In this document: positions 1 to 8,356 of the stretch, one piece after another
Numbering within the stretch: the first letter of the stretch is position 1
Layout: every line of letters starts with the position of its first letter
Source of the DNA: Cyanobacteria bacterium OH_CBB_238
GTDB taxonomy: Bacteria; Cyanobacteriota; Vampirovibrionia; Gastranaerophilales; Gastranaerophilaceae
Length of the DNA stretch: 48,605 nucleotides
Direction of reading: 5' to 3'
NCBI GenBank assembly: GCA_023409995.1
Contig: JAEYQN010000078.1
Span: 1 to 48,605 of the forward strand
Position numbers and translations under genes: made by a program
Notes under the pieces: model-generated
Told to the model about the DNA's origin: nothing
Databases searched by the model: none
Seen by the model: the letters and a program-made list of their open reading frames with translations, nothing else

Positions 1-350
1 ATGAAAGCGACTGCGACTCTGTTTTTGCAGCGCAATATGCAATGAAAAGTCATGCGATGTGGAAAGAGCAACACGATAATTCAATAGAATGTCTTTACGA
101 TTATAGACAAAGACCAAGAAGACAAGATGAAAGTGAACACTATAATCTTTATTGGGAAACAGGCTCTATTTATATAATAAAAACAGAAGTCATGAAAAAG
201 GTTAAAGACTTTATTGGAGAAAGACCTAAGCTGTATTTACCGAAGGGATCTATAGATATAGATACGGTTGAGGACTTTGAAAGAGCAGAAAGAATAATAG
301 AGAAAAGGAATTCACAAAATATTACGTTTAAACAACCCCATTTAAGTTAA
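1..350 (+). CDS. Acylneuraminate cytidylyltransferase family protein (3' part)
   Basis: The reading frame is already open at base 3 and runs without a stop to the TAA ending at 350, so this is the C-terminal part of a gene that starts upstream of the window. The family activates sialic acid-like sugars with CTP, giving CMP-sugars for surface glycans (NeuA, PseF and relatives). Evidence is the segment YWETGSIYIIKTEVM, which matches the conserved E-x-G-x-I-Y-I stretch, followed by the C-terminal signature IDIDTVEDFERAE. About 115 residues are visible, roughly the last half. Which nine-carbon sugar is used cannot be told from this part. A small hairpin terminator follows directly. The in-frame ATG at 42 is internal, because the conserved frame continues upstream of it. 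Confidence 0.85.
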   Translation, partial: ESDCDSVFAAQYAMKSHAMWKEQHDNSIECLYDYRQRPRRQDESEHYNLYWETGSIYIIKTEVMKKVKDFIGERPKLYLPKGSIDIDTVEDFERAERIIEKRNSQNITFKQPHLS

Positions 351-366
351 AGCCACAACTGGCTTT
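349..366 (+). terminator. Hairpin terminator after cytidylyltransferase
   Basis: AAAGCCA-CAAC-TGGCTTT is a perfect 7-bp stem with a 4-nt loop that overlaps the stop codon region and ends in a short T run. It is small but well placed for rho-independent termination of the upstream gene. Confidence 0.6.
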
Positions 367-508
367 TCGGCGCATTGGCTTGCAAGACTTGAATTTTGAA
401 AATTTTATTATAAAATAGTAAAAGCAAACACGAAGATTTGATTAAAAATTGAATAATCAACAATGGAAAATCGAATCTGATTTCAATTTACAATTAAAAA
501 GGATTTAC

Positions 509-1108
509 ATGATTAGAAGGTTACTAACACTAACACTAATAATGGTATTAAGTCTTATCTCCCTCCCACAACAAAAAGCACAAGCAGAATCAGTAGTAAC
601 AATTAAACAAGCGATTATTAAACATTCAATCGAACTTGGAATTGATCCTGCATTGGGACTAAGCATTGCAAAACAAGAATCTGGATTTTGCCACACAAAA
701 AGAAGTTCATACGGAGCAGTAGGTGTATTCCAACTAATGCCCCAAACAGCCAAAAGATTGGGATACAACCCTTATTATCTAAATGAAAATATCAGAGCGG
801 GTCTAATGTATTACAAAATGATGTACAAAATGTTTGGCTCTGTTGAGTTGGCGCTTGCGGCATACAATGCAGGACCAGGTAATGTAAAAAAATATAATGG
901 AATGCCGCCTTTCTCAGAAACAAAAAGATTTGTTTCAAGCATAATGGGCAGCTACTATTCTCAAAAAGCAAATCCGGAAGAAATACTTCGTCAATATGGA
1001 CAGAGTGAATCTCAAAAAAAGAGTATGGCTCAATCAGGAGAGTTTAAAAAGAATCTGCCAGACGCAGACGACCTATTAACTAACTTCCTGCTACACCAAG
1101 CAATTTAG
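509..1108 (+). CDS. Secreted lytic transglycosylase (SLT domain)
   Basis: A peptidoglycan lytic transglycosylase that cleaves the MurNAc-GlcNAc bond in the wall. ATG 509 is chosen over an in-frame TTG 60 bases upstream because AAAAAGGA sits just before it and the protein then begins with a normal signal peptide (MIRRLL, a hydrophobic stretch, and a likely cleavage after AQA around residue 27). The SLT fold follows: catalytic Glu in AKQESGF, then YGAVGVFQLMPQTAKRLG, and the AYNAGPGNV motif that closes the active site. The protein has 199 residues, a compact single-domain form. The final 40 residues are polar and unassigned. The gene stands alone, with about 90 bases before the next one. Wall remodelling is a safe role; a link to secretion or motility machinery is possible but not shown. 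Confidence 0.9.
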   Translation: MIRRLLTLTLIMVLSLISLPQQKAQAESVVTIKQAIIKHSIELGIDPALGLSIAKQESGFCHTKRSSYGAVGVFQLMPQTAKRLGYNPYYLNENIRAGLMYYKMMYKMFGSVELALAAYNAGPGNVKKYNGMPPFSETKRFVSSIMGSYYSQKANPEEILRQYGQSESQKKSMAQSGEFKKNLPDADDLLTNFLLHQAI

Positions 1109-1199
1109 AAAGTTGTTACATTATTTTTCTTAATAAATGCTAACAATTTTACATATTTGAACTAAAATCAATATAAGAGTTAGCTATTCAAGGAAAACA

Positions 1200-1880
1200 A
1201 TGTTTCACGAGATTAAAACACACGAAGTCACAACCGACGTAGTAATATTCACAATCAAAAAAAATAAACTAAATGTTTTGCTTGTAAAGCGTGCTCATGA
1301 ACCATTTAAAGGCCGATGGGCTATTCCTGGGGGATTCATCCGATTATCTGAAAACTTAGATGATGCAGCATTAAGAATCCTAAAAGAGAAAACAAACGTT
1401 CAAAATATATATCTTGAGCAACTATATACATTTGGCGACCCACTTCGTCACCCTAATGCTCGTGTAATAACCTGTGCATACTTTGCTTTAATCAGATCAG
1501 ATGATATTGAGCTGTCATTTGAAGACACTTCTGAGATTACAGAAGTTCAGTGGCACGGAGTATATCAACTACCTCCACTGGCATTTGACCACAAGGAAAT
1601 TATAGAATACTCATTAAAAAGAATGAGAGAAAGACTGGAATTTTGTCCAATTGCATTCCAACTTTTACCAGAAAAGTTCACATTGACTGAATTACAAAAA
1701 TCATATGAATTAATTTGGGATCGCAAACTTGATAAAAGAAATTTCAGAAAAAAAGTTTTAACAGGCTCTATATTAAAAGAGCTTGATGAATACACAAAAT
1801 CAGGATCAAAAAGACCAGCAAGACTGTATTCATTTGATACAATTACATTAAATTCGAAGAGAGGTCACTTCTTCTCATAG
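1200..1880 (+). CDS. NrtR-like Nudix-fold transcriptional regulator
   Basis: An N-terminal Nudix fold (about residues 10-150) is joined to a C-terminal winged-helix-like region (about 160-220, with FTLTELQKSYELIWDRKLDKRNFRKK), the layout of the NrtR family that controls NAD metabolism by sensing ADP-ribose. The Nudix box is broken. From Gly45 and Glu51 the spacing is right, but the R-E-U-x-E-E-x-G core reads R59-I-L-K-E-K-T-N, so two of the glutamates and the glycine are lost. Loss of hydrolysis with retained ligand binding is known for NrtR proteins, so a regulator is likelier than an enzyme. AAGGA lies before ATG 1200. No NAD biosynthesis gene is adjacent, so the target is unknown. A strong hairpin terminator follows. 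Confidence 0.82.
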   Translation: MFHEIKTHEVTTDVVIFTIKKNKLNVLLVKRAHEPFKGRWAIPGGFIRLSENLDDAALRILKEKTNVQNIYLEQLYTFGDPLRHPNARVITCAYFALIRSDDIELSFEDTSEITEVQWHGVYQLPPLAFDHKEIIEYSLKRMRERLEFCPIAFQLLPEKFTLTELQKSYELIWDRKLDKRNFRKKVLTGSILKELDEYTKSGSKRPARLYSFDTITLNSKRGHFFS

Positions 1881-1894
1881 TTCTAATTTGCTAA

Positions 1895-1924
1895 AAACAA
1901 AGAAGCATTTTGTGCTTCTTGTTT
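1895..1924 (+). terminator. Hairpin terminator after nrtR-like gene
   Basis: AAACAA-A-GAAGCA pairs with TGCTTCTTGTTT around a TTTTG loop, a 12-bp stem with one bulged A. It starts 14 bases after the stop codon. Confidence 0.75.
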
Positions 1925-2016
1925 AGGTGCAACAACAATAATAAGTGTATTATCGGGTTTTGTAAATCTTTTTAAAATTTTATATATTTTCTTAAAAAAA
2001 ATATGATTTTAACATC

Positions 2017-2043
2017 AACTTATGGTAAATTTATACATAAGTT
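2017..2043. promoter_or_regulatory. Inverted repeat upstream of winged-helix gene
   Basis: AACTTATG and CATAAGTT form a perfect 8-bp inverted repeat with an 11-base AT-rich spacer in the 250-base gap before the gene at 2176. The half-site spacing of 19 bases centre to centre (about two helical turns) suits a dimeric DNA-binding protein. The rest of the gap (1925-2175) is AT-rich with no gene seen. It could also be a weak RNA hairpin. Confidence 0.35.
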
Positions 2044-2175
2044 AAAAATGTTGCGGTTTCACTAATATTATTATTTTTAAACCACAATCAAGAATCAAGG
2101 ACGCTTAAGACTATTAATCAAATCAAGCGCCGCCTGATTCATAGATAACAGTTTTAGAGTCAAGGAGATTTTGGT

Positions 2176-2772
2176 ATGCAAGAATACTTAAGTAAAGAGG
2201 AAATTCGTCAATGGAGAAGCTCTCTTGAACGAATCACTCTTGAAGAATTCGCTGCTAGATTGGGGAAATCAGTACAAGGTGAAAAGCAAACAAATGACAT
2301 GGTAGATAAAGTCATGTCTAGGAATCTTAATACTATTTCATCTGAGTCTTTTCAAGTAAAAAATGAAAAACTTCAGACTATAGCATTAAAATCGTTTGAA
2401 AAAGAAAAAGAATTAATACAACAAAAAACAGAACCTAAAGTAAAAACAGAAGTTAAAGAAACAACGAAAATAGAACAAGTAAAACCTATTAACACACAAC
2501 CTGAAGAAAAATTACCAAAAATTCAAGAAAAAAAAGAAATAGTTAAAATTGAATCTAACTTAACATTCAAAAAAGCTCTTACATCAAGGGAGCAGATGAT
2601 TTTTGAGCATTTTTTAATTAACAAAAACACTATTATTTATGCTAAAGATTTAGCTAAAATATTGGATTTACCAAGAGACTATGTGTATAAATACATAAAA
2701 AACCTCAGAAGTAAGCTTAACGAAGAAGTTTTGCATAACGCTGACAACGGCGGCTACGTGTTAAAGGTATAA
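2176..2772 (+). CDS. Unknown protein with C-terminal winged-helix domain
   Basis: Not recognised as a named family. Residues 1-50 form a helical segment (MQEYLSKEEIRQW... LEEFAARLGKS). Residues 50-130 are a highly charged, Lys/Glu-rich linker likely to be disordered. The last 65 residues look like a winged helix similar to the OmpR-type DNA-binding domain: LTSREQMIFEHFL, YAKDLAKILDL, a recognition helix RDYVYKYIKNLRSKL, and a wing ending NGGYVLKV. There is no receiver domain. AAGGAG precedes the ATG at good spacing. It lies 16 bases before the DUF2229 gene, so the two are probably co-transcribed. The inverted repeat at 2017 is a possible autoregulatory site. DNA binding is inferred from pattern only. 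Confidence 0.7.
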   Translation: MQEYLSKEEIRQWRSSLERITLEEFAARLGKSVQGEKQTNDMVDKVMSRNLNTISSESFQVKNEKLQTIALKSFEKEKELIQQKTEPKVKTEVKETTKIEQVKPINTQPEEKLPKIQEKKEIVKIESNLTFKKALTSREQMIFEHFLINKNTIIYAKDLAKILDLPRDYVYKYIKNLRSKLNEEVLHNADNGGYVLKV

Positions 2773-2788
2773 TTCAAGAAATAAATCA

Positions 2789-3907
2789 ATGAAAGATAAT
2801 AAAAAAATAAAAGTAGCATTTCCACATATGGGAAATGTATGTATAGCTTGGGCTTCGGCTCTAAGAAAAATGGGGGTAGAAGCATTTATTCCCCCTTATT
2901 CTAACAAAAAAACTCTTTCATTGGGTACCAAATACAGCCCTGAATCAATTTGCTTACCGTACAAGCTAATTCTTGGAAACTTTATAGAAGCAATTGAGGG
3001 CGGGACTGACTATGTTGCTATGATTTCTTCACCAGGCATTTGCAGGCTCGGCGAATACGGACAAAGCATAAAAAATATATTAACCGATCTTGGATATGAT
3101 GCTAAGTATATAGAACTTGAACTATATGACGGCTTCAAAGGAATGTATCGATTTATAAAACAACTAACAGGAAGTAATAATTCGATCAAAATAATCAGAG
3201 CAATAAATATAGCTATAAGAAAAGTCTTTATCTTGGATAGATTAGAAAATGTTTTTGCTTACTATAGAGCTAGGGAAATAAAATCTGGCAGTGCGGATAA
3301 GAACTATACTAAAGCACTGAAACACATTATCGAAGCAGATAGGACAAAAGATTTAAAAAGAGCAGAAAAACTAGCCCTTAAAGAAATAAAAAGAACACAA
3401 ATAGATGAAAATAGGGAAGTTCTCCATGTAGATATAACTGGGGAAATATTTTTGGTGCAAGATCCCTTTTCTAATCAAAATATTGAAAGAGAACTTGCAA
3501 AAATGGGGGTTCAAACACGTAGGAGCCTAACTATTTCAAGTTTTTTAAAAGATGCCATCATCCCAAAATGTTTCAAAGAGGGAGAGACTCATCTGGAGAG
3601 AGCATTTAGATTAGCTAGACCATATCTAATGAGAGATATTGGAGGAGACGCATTAGAATCGATAAGTGATGTTGCATACGCTGATGAAAGAGGAATTGAT
3701 GGCATAATTCACATCAGCCCATTTACCTGTATGCCGGAAATTATGTCTCAAAATATATTTCCAACAATGAGAGAAAATTGCGAAATTCCAATATTAACCT
3801 TAATTATGGATGAACAGTCAGGAAAAGCTGGCTATATCACAAGACTGGAAGCATTTGTAGACTTAATGCGCAGAAAGAAGCGCAGAAAAGAGTTAGTGCA
3901 AAGTTGA
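2789..3907 (+). CDS. CoA-enzyme activase-related protein (DUF2229 type)
   Basis: A 372-residue protein resembling the C-terminal DUF2229 region of 2-hydroxyacyl-CoA dehydratase activase-like proteins. Telling segments are KVAFPHMGNVCIAWASALRK at the N-terminus, SPESICLPYKLILGNF with a conserved Cys, SSPGICRLGEYGQ with another, and near the end HISPFTCMPEIMSQNIFPT followed by LIMDEQSGKAGYITRLEAF. These cysteines are candidates for an iron-sulfur site. The ASKHA-type ATPase half found in large activases is absent here, and no dehydratase subunit is adjacent, so this is a stand-alone version. Actual substrate and partner are unknown. It shares a likely transcript with the winged-helix gene just upstream (16-base gap). 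Confidence 0.75.
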   Translation: MKDNKKIKVAFPHMGNVCIAWASALRKMGVEAFIPPYSNKKTLSLGTKYSPESICLPYKLILGNFIEAIEGGTDYVAMISSPGICRLGEYGQSIKNILTDLGYDAKYIELELYDGFKGMYRFIKQLTGSNNSIKIIRAINIAIRKVFILDRLENVFAYYRAREIKSGSADKNYTKALKHIIEADRTKDLKRAEKLALKEIKRTQIDENREVLHVDITGEIFLVQDPFSNQNIERELAKMGVQTRRSLTISSFLKDAIIPKCFKEGETHLERAFRLARPYLMRDIGGDALESISDVAYADERGIDGIIHISPFTCMPEIMSQNIFPTMRENCEIPILTLIMDEQSGKAGYITRLEAFVDLMRRKKRRKELVQS

Positions 3908-4002
3908 CAAAACTCATCTATCTACACGATTCCTAAAACTAATTTATAAATAAAATTATAATTAGGGCGTTGTTATGCTTACACTTGGGGTATTTTAATT
4001 AA

Positions 4003-4827
4003 ATGAGTGCAGACTTTCAACAAGACTCATATAGCAAGATAAAAAGAATTTCTGATGAAGAGTTAAACAAACTTTGGGAATCCTATCTTAATGATCGTTC
4101 CGACAAAAAATTGAGGGACGAGCTTATTGTGCAATATATTTATCTGACAAGATACGTAATAGGCAGAGTAAAAGCAGGATTGCCGCAAACTTATAGTATA
4201 GAAGATATTGCAAGTTTTGGGGTCGAAGGATTAATTGATGCAATAGAAAAATTCTCGCCAACAAAAGGTGCAAGATTTGAAACGTATGCCATAATGAGGA
4301 TTCGTGGAACGATAATAGACAAAATAAGAGCTCAAGATTGGCTACCAAGAAGCGCAAGAAAAAGAATAAAAGACGTTAAAGAAGCATCAGAAAAACTAAG
4401 ACAACAATTGGGAAGAACTCCAACATCTAAAGAAATTGCTGATAGTCTAGGCATTGAGAAAGAAAAAGTTGACTCAATTCTTGCGGAGGACACAACTGTT
4501 GGTTCCATATACGATAAAAGAGGAACTTCAGAAGAAAGTGTAGAAATAATTGATACTATTGAAGATACTAATTCTGTAAATCCACTTGAAAAATTAGAAG
4601 AAAAAGATGCAAAAAAAGAACTTCAACATGCACTAAAATGCCTTCCTGAGCGAGAAAGAATGATAATGGTGCTATACTACCATGAAAATATGACGCTTAA
4701 GGAGATTGGAGAAGCAATAGAGGTATCAGAATCAAGAGTTTGTCAACTGCACGCTCAAGCAATCATGAAGCTAAGAAATATACTGACAAGTAATCGTGGC
4801 GATAGACTCAAAAAAAGTATTGTTTAA
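4003..4827 (+). CDS. fliA: FliA/WhiG-type RNA polymerase sigma factor
   Basis: A sigma-70 family factor of the sigma-28 group, 274 residues. Region 2 covers about residues 35-110 (LIVQYIYLTRYVIGRV, then EDIASFGVEGLIDAIEKF and FETYAIMRIRGTIIDKIR). It continues with the group-typical DWLPRSARKRIKD, which leads into region 3 (LGRTPTSKEIADSLGIE). Region 4 is about 205-265 (LPERERMIMVLYYHENMT, LKEIGEAIEVSESRVCQLHAQAI). In motile bacteria this group drives late flagellar genes, and motA/motB lie 5 kb away on the other strand. In spore formers and some cyanobacteria the same group has other roles, so flagellar function is an inference. No anti-sigma gene (flgM) is next to it. It converges with the malic enzyme gene, with 6 bases between the stops. 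Confidence 0.85.
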   Translation: MSADFQQDSYSKIKRISDEELNKLWESYLNDRSDKKLRDELIVQYIYLTRYVIGRVKAGLPQTYSIEDIASFGVEGLIDAIEKFSPTKGARFETYAIMRIRGTIIDKIRAQDWLPRSARKRIKDVKEASEKLRQQLGRTPTSKEIADSLGIEKEKVDSILAEDTTVGSIYDKRGTSEESVEIIDTIEDTNSVNPLEKLEEKDAKKELQHALKCLPERERMIMVLYYHENMTLKEIGEAIEVSESRVCQLHAQAIMKLRNILTSNRGDRLKKSIV

Positions 4828-4833
4828 AACGCT

Positions 4834-6333
4834 CTATATAACATTTTCGGCAACAACATGAGCCACTCTCGAGTCGAGAGCATCAGGAATAATATAATCC
4901 ACTGCAAGTTCATCATCCTTAACTAAAGAAGCAATAGCAAATGCGCAATTTAACTTCATTTCAGTAGTTATTTTCGCAACATTATTATCTATTACACCTT
5001 TAAATAACCCAGGAAAAGCCAATGAATTATTTATTTGGTTAGGAAAATCACTACGCCCTGAAGCAGCAATATATGCACCATATTCTAACGCCTTGTTTGG
5101 CAATATTTCTGGCGTTGGGTTAGCCAAAGCAAATATTATCGGGCTGTCAGACATTGCTTTTATCATTTTATCGTTCAATAAACCTGGTGCTGATAATCCA
5201 ATAAATACATCTGCATCCACCAATATTTCTTTCAATGATCCCTTGACTTGTTCTCTGTTTGTTAATACCGAAATAGCCTCGTGTGCTGCATTGTTCTCGG
5301 GACGACCAGAATACACCGCCCCATAAATATCCGCCAAAATAATATTATTTACGCCAGCATCCAATAGTAACTTGGATACAGAAATAGCGGCAGCTCCAGC
5401 TCCAGAAATTACAACCTTAATATTTTCTAATTCTTTGTGAGCCAAGCTAATTGCATTTAAAAGCCCGGCAAGAACTACTATAGCCGTACCATGTTGGTCA
5501 TCATGAAAAATAGGAATGCTCGATAACTCAATCAACTTGTCTTCCACGGAAAAGCAAGATGGGGCAGCTATATCTTCAAGATTTACTGCACTAAATGAGT
5601 TTTCTAAATTGAGAACAATATCAATTATTTCACTTGGTTTCTGCGTTTTTATGCATAAGGGCATAGCACTTACTCCACCCAAAGAAGAAAATAAAACTGC
5701 TTTTCCTTCCATAACAGGTAAACCAGCCAAAGCACCAATATTACCAAGGCCTAAAACAGCAGAACCGTCAGTAACTATAGCAACAGGTTTTACATGTTCT
5801 TCTTCACTAAGTTGAGTTTCAATCACTCCACCAGCCATTTTACGCAATTTTAAAGACATTTCTTGAACTGGACCGCAAAAATCTTTCATAGTTGTCAAAA
5901 ACAAGTTTTTTGACACGCACAAAAAGAATGATTTCAAATCTTGCACAGGCTCGATCAACAAAGGTACTGAAACATCAAACCCTATATCTTTCACGAAATT
6001 ACTGATCAAACTTAAATCAAATGCACAAAATGTAGGTTCTATATTTTCTACGATAAATTTAATTTGTTCAGGAGAGATTTGTTTTAATTCTAATGGGTAA
6101 GCATCAATGTTTAATGCACTTTTTAAAAAGATAGCTCTACTTAGTGCTTCTTGATAATCAAAAGCAAGAACTCCTACCGAGTTTTCTCTATTTGTATAAT
6201 CATAGGAAGTCTCAGCATTTTTAACAATTTCCAAACACGAAGCAGCAACACCTGGAGTATATACCAATGCTAAAGTCTCTTTATCTGGGACATCAATCTT
6301 GGGAACAACTCTTATACTTTTTGCAATAGGCAT
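4834..6333 (-). CDS. Malic enzyme (NAD(P)-dependent, decarboxylating)
   Basis: Converts malate to pyruvate and CO2 with reduction of NAD(P). The 499-residue protein shows the N-terminal YTPGVAASC segment with the catalytic Tyr region, VTDGSAVLGLGNIGALAGLPVMEGK in the centre, the metal-binding IPIFHDDQHGTAIVVLAGLLNA, a Rossmann loop VVISGAGAAAISVSKLLLDAG, and FALANPTPEI near the end. The spacing matches the short bacterial type without a phosphotransacetylase-like extension. Its ATG shares one base with the stop codon of plsY, so translation is probably coupled. With pyruvate phosphate dikinase elsewhere in the window it could serve the pyruvate/PEP/C4 node. Cofactor preference cannot be read from the sequence. 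Confidence 0.92.
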   Translation of the reverse strand: MPIAKSIRVVPKIDVPDKETLALVYTPGVAASCLEIVKNAETSYDYTNRENSVGVLAFDYQEALSRAIFLKSALNIDAYPLELKQISPEQIKFIVENIEPTFCAFDLSLISNFVKDIGFDVSVPLLIEPVQDLKSFFLCVSKNLFLTTMKDFCGPVQEMSLKLRKMAGGVIETQLSEEEHVKPVAIVTDGSAVLGLGNIGALAGLPVMEGKAVLFSSLGGVSAMPLCIKTQKPSEIIDIVLNLENSFSAVNLEDIAAPSCFSVEDKLIELSSIPIFHDDQHGTAIVVLAGLLNAISLAHKELENIKVVISGAGAAAISVSKLLLDAGVNNIILADIYGAVYSGRPENNAAHEAISVLTNREQVKGSLKEILVDADVFIGLSAPGLLNDKMIKAMSDSPIIFALANPTPEILPNKALEYGAYIAASGRSDFPNQINNSLAFPGLFKGVIDNNVAKITTEMKLNCAFAIASLVKDDELAVDYIIPDALDSRVAHVVAENVI

Positions 6334-6941
6334 TATTTTCTGACTTTATTCTCTTCACCATTTAACAAACGTTTGATATTTTCTCTATGTAGATAAATTA
6401 TGTAAAGTGCACCAATTGCACAATACGAAATATAAAACACTGGTTGTTTAAATAGAATCATTAATATAGGAGCTGAGAAAAGAGCAACAATCGAGCCCAG
6501 TGAAACATACTTTGACAAATATGTAACAACTGCCCAAATAGCGGCAATTATCAATCCAACTTGCCAAGACAATGCAAGAATTGTTCCAACGCCAGATGCC
6601 ACACACTTACCACCAGAAAATTTCAAGAAGATTGATTTACTATGACCAAGCAGTACAAACATAGCAGCAAATACTGCAGGCATTCCCCAATCAAGATATG
6701 CGTATGCAACATTTTTAAACACAAACACAGGAGCAAATCCCTTAAATGCATCTAATAACATAACAGCAAAAAACCACCATTTACCCATAACTCTTTTTAC
6801 ATTTGTAGCACCAGTAGAGCCGCTGCCTACTTTTCTGATGTCTTGACCTTTAAAAAGTCTAACGACAATGTATCCCGTAGGAATAGAACCAATTAAGTAT
6901 GAAATTACTGCTATTTTTAATAACTCTAAAAAATTTTCCAT
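6333..6941 (-). CDS. plsY: Glycerol-3-phosphate acyltransferase PlsY
   Basis: A membrane acyltransferase that moves the acyl group from acyl-phosphate to glycerol-3-phosphate, the first step of phospholipid synthesis. The 202-residue protein has about five membrane spans and the three PlsY motifs: YLIGSIPTGYIVVR near the start, RKVGSGSTGATNVKR around residue 40, and GHSKSIFLKFSGGKCVASGVGT around 98-120. Length matches the family. It is the middle gene of der-plsY-malic enzyme, with TAATG overlaps at both ends (one shared base each). The companion gene plsX is not in the window. Confidence 0.95.
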   Translation of the reverse strand: MENFLELLKIAVISYLIGSIPTGYIVVRLFKGQDIRKVGSGSTGATNVKRVMGKWWFFAVMLLDAFKGFAPVFVFKNVAYAYLDWGMPAVFAAMFVLLGHSKSIFLKFSGGKCVASGVGTILALSWQVGLIIAAIWAVVTYLSKYVSLGSIVALFSAPILMILFKQPVFYISYCAIGALYIIYLHRENIKRLLNGEENKVRK

Positions 6942-8272
6942 TATTTATCCTTTCCCTGCCTCTCTCTGGCAGAAAGTCTAATCGGGGTACCAATAAACCC
7001 AAAAGCTTCTCTAAGCCTATTTTCAAGGTACCTTTTATAACTATCTTTTAGTAAATCTTCATTGTTCACAAATAAAATGAAAGTCGGAGGTGCGGTTTTA
7101 ACCTGAGTAGCATAATACAATCTAACTCTTTTTCCCCTTATAGAGGTTGGTGGATTCATTGCCATCGCATCTAATACAACTTTATTTAGTATGCTTGTTG
7201 AAACTCTCTTTTGGCAATATTCATAGACAACTTTTGCTTCTTTATATATACTAACTAGTCTTTGCTTTGTTTTAGCACTTATAAAAATTCTGGGAACATA
7301 CCCAAGAAACGGTGCTTCTTTAGCAATTTCTTTTTCAAATTTGTTTATAGTAGTGGATTCTTTATTTTCTACCAAATCCCACTTATTTATGGCAAGAATA
7401 ACACCCTTACCAGCTTCTTCTATAAGGTGGTATATTTTTTTGTCTTGATCAGTTATTCCATCTATCGCATCAATAACCAATATAGCAACGTCACACTCTC
7501 TTATCGCCCGAATAGCCCTATCTACTGCAAATTTTTCGACACCCCAGTCAACCTTTGCTTTTTTTCTGATTCCTGCAGTATCCACCAGAATAAACTCTTC
7601 GCCTTCATATTTGATTTTTGAATTTATGCTATCTCTCGTTGTACCAGAGACATCTGAAACAATAACTCTTTCTTTATTCAACAAAGCATTTACAATAGAA
7701 GATTTACCCGCATTAGGCTTACCAACAATAGCAATTTTAATAGCTGACTCTTTGTCTTCCTCTACTAGGTCTTCAAAATCTTTTGTCACAAGGTCAAGCA
7801 AATCACCTACGCCACCAGAACCATGTAAAGCAGACAGGGCATGAGGTTCACCAAGTGATAGTTCATAAAAATCAGCAACCATAGCAAAACGCTCAGGAGA
7901 GTCGATTTTATTCACAGCCAAAAATACTTGTTTACCAGACTTTCTTAGAATATTTGCAATATCATAATCTATAGGATTAATTCCATCTCTTCCATCAACC
8001 AGAAAGATAATGCTGTCAGCCTCTTCACAAGCAACTTTGGCCTGAGTAAAGATGTTCAACATTATTTCATCTTCATCACCAGGAATTATGCCACCGGTAT
8101 CGATTATTGTAAATTCTTTATTTTGCCATTCAACATCGAAGTAAATTCTGTCTCTTGTAACACCGGCCACATCATCAACAATAGATTGACGTGCTCCAAT
8201 AAGACGATTCACAAATGTAGACTTACCTACATTTGGCCTACCAACTATTGCAACTATGGGCTTTCTTGACAT
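6941..8272 (-). CDS. der: Ribosome assembly GTPase Der (EngA)
   Basis: The tandem-GTPase that helps mature the large ribosomal subunit. G domain 1 starts at once (KPIVAIVGRPNVGKSTFVN; switch VTRDRIYF; DTGG; NKID). G domain 2 begins near residue 175 (IKIAIVGKPNAGKSSIVN; SGTTRDSI; DTAGIRKKAKV; NKWD). A C-terminal KH-like domain ends FIGTPIRLSARERQ. ATG 8272 is preferred to the TTG 27 bases upstream. It gives the usual M-x-(R)-K-P-I-V start, has AAGG 8 bases before it, and leaves 443 residues, normal for Der. The stop codon shares a base with the plsY start. It heads the operon der-plsY-malic enzyme. Confidence 0.96.
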   Translation of the reverse strand: MSRKPIVAIVGRPNVGKSTFVNRLIGARQSIVDDVAGVTRDRIYFDVEWQNKEFTIIDTGGIIPGDEDEIMLNIFTQAKVACEEADSIIFLVDGRDGINPIDYDIANILRKSGKQVFLAVNKIDSPERFAMVADFYELSLGEPHALSALHGSGGVGDLLDLVTKDFEDLVEEDKESAIKIAIVGKPNAGKSSIVNALLNKERVIVSDVSGTTRDSINSKIKYEGEEFILVDTAGIRKKAKVDWGVEKFAVDRAIRAIRECDVAILVIDAIDGITDQDKKIYHLIEEAGKGVILAINKWDLVENKESTTINKFEKEIAKEAPFLGYVPRIFISAKTKQRLVSIYKEAKVVYEYCQKRVSTSILNKVVLDAMAMNPPTSIRGKRVRLYYATQVKTAPPTFILFVNNEDLLKDSYKRYLENRLREAFGFIGTPIRLSARERQGKDK

Positions 8273-8356
8273 AAATTTAACCTTAGATTGAACTACCAAG
8301 TAATTTTAATACAAAAATAGTCAATTTTCCATAATAATGATAAGGTAATTCAAACT

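Noticed and set aside
7262..7621. 119-codon plus-strand open frame inside der
   Set aside because: Lies opposite highly conserved Der G domain 2 sequence; product is Phe/Tyr-rich as expected from the complement of AT-rich codons.
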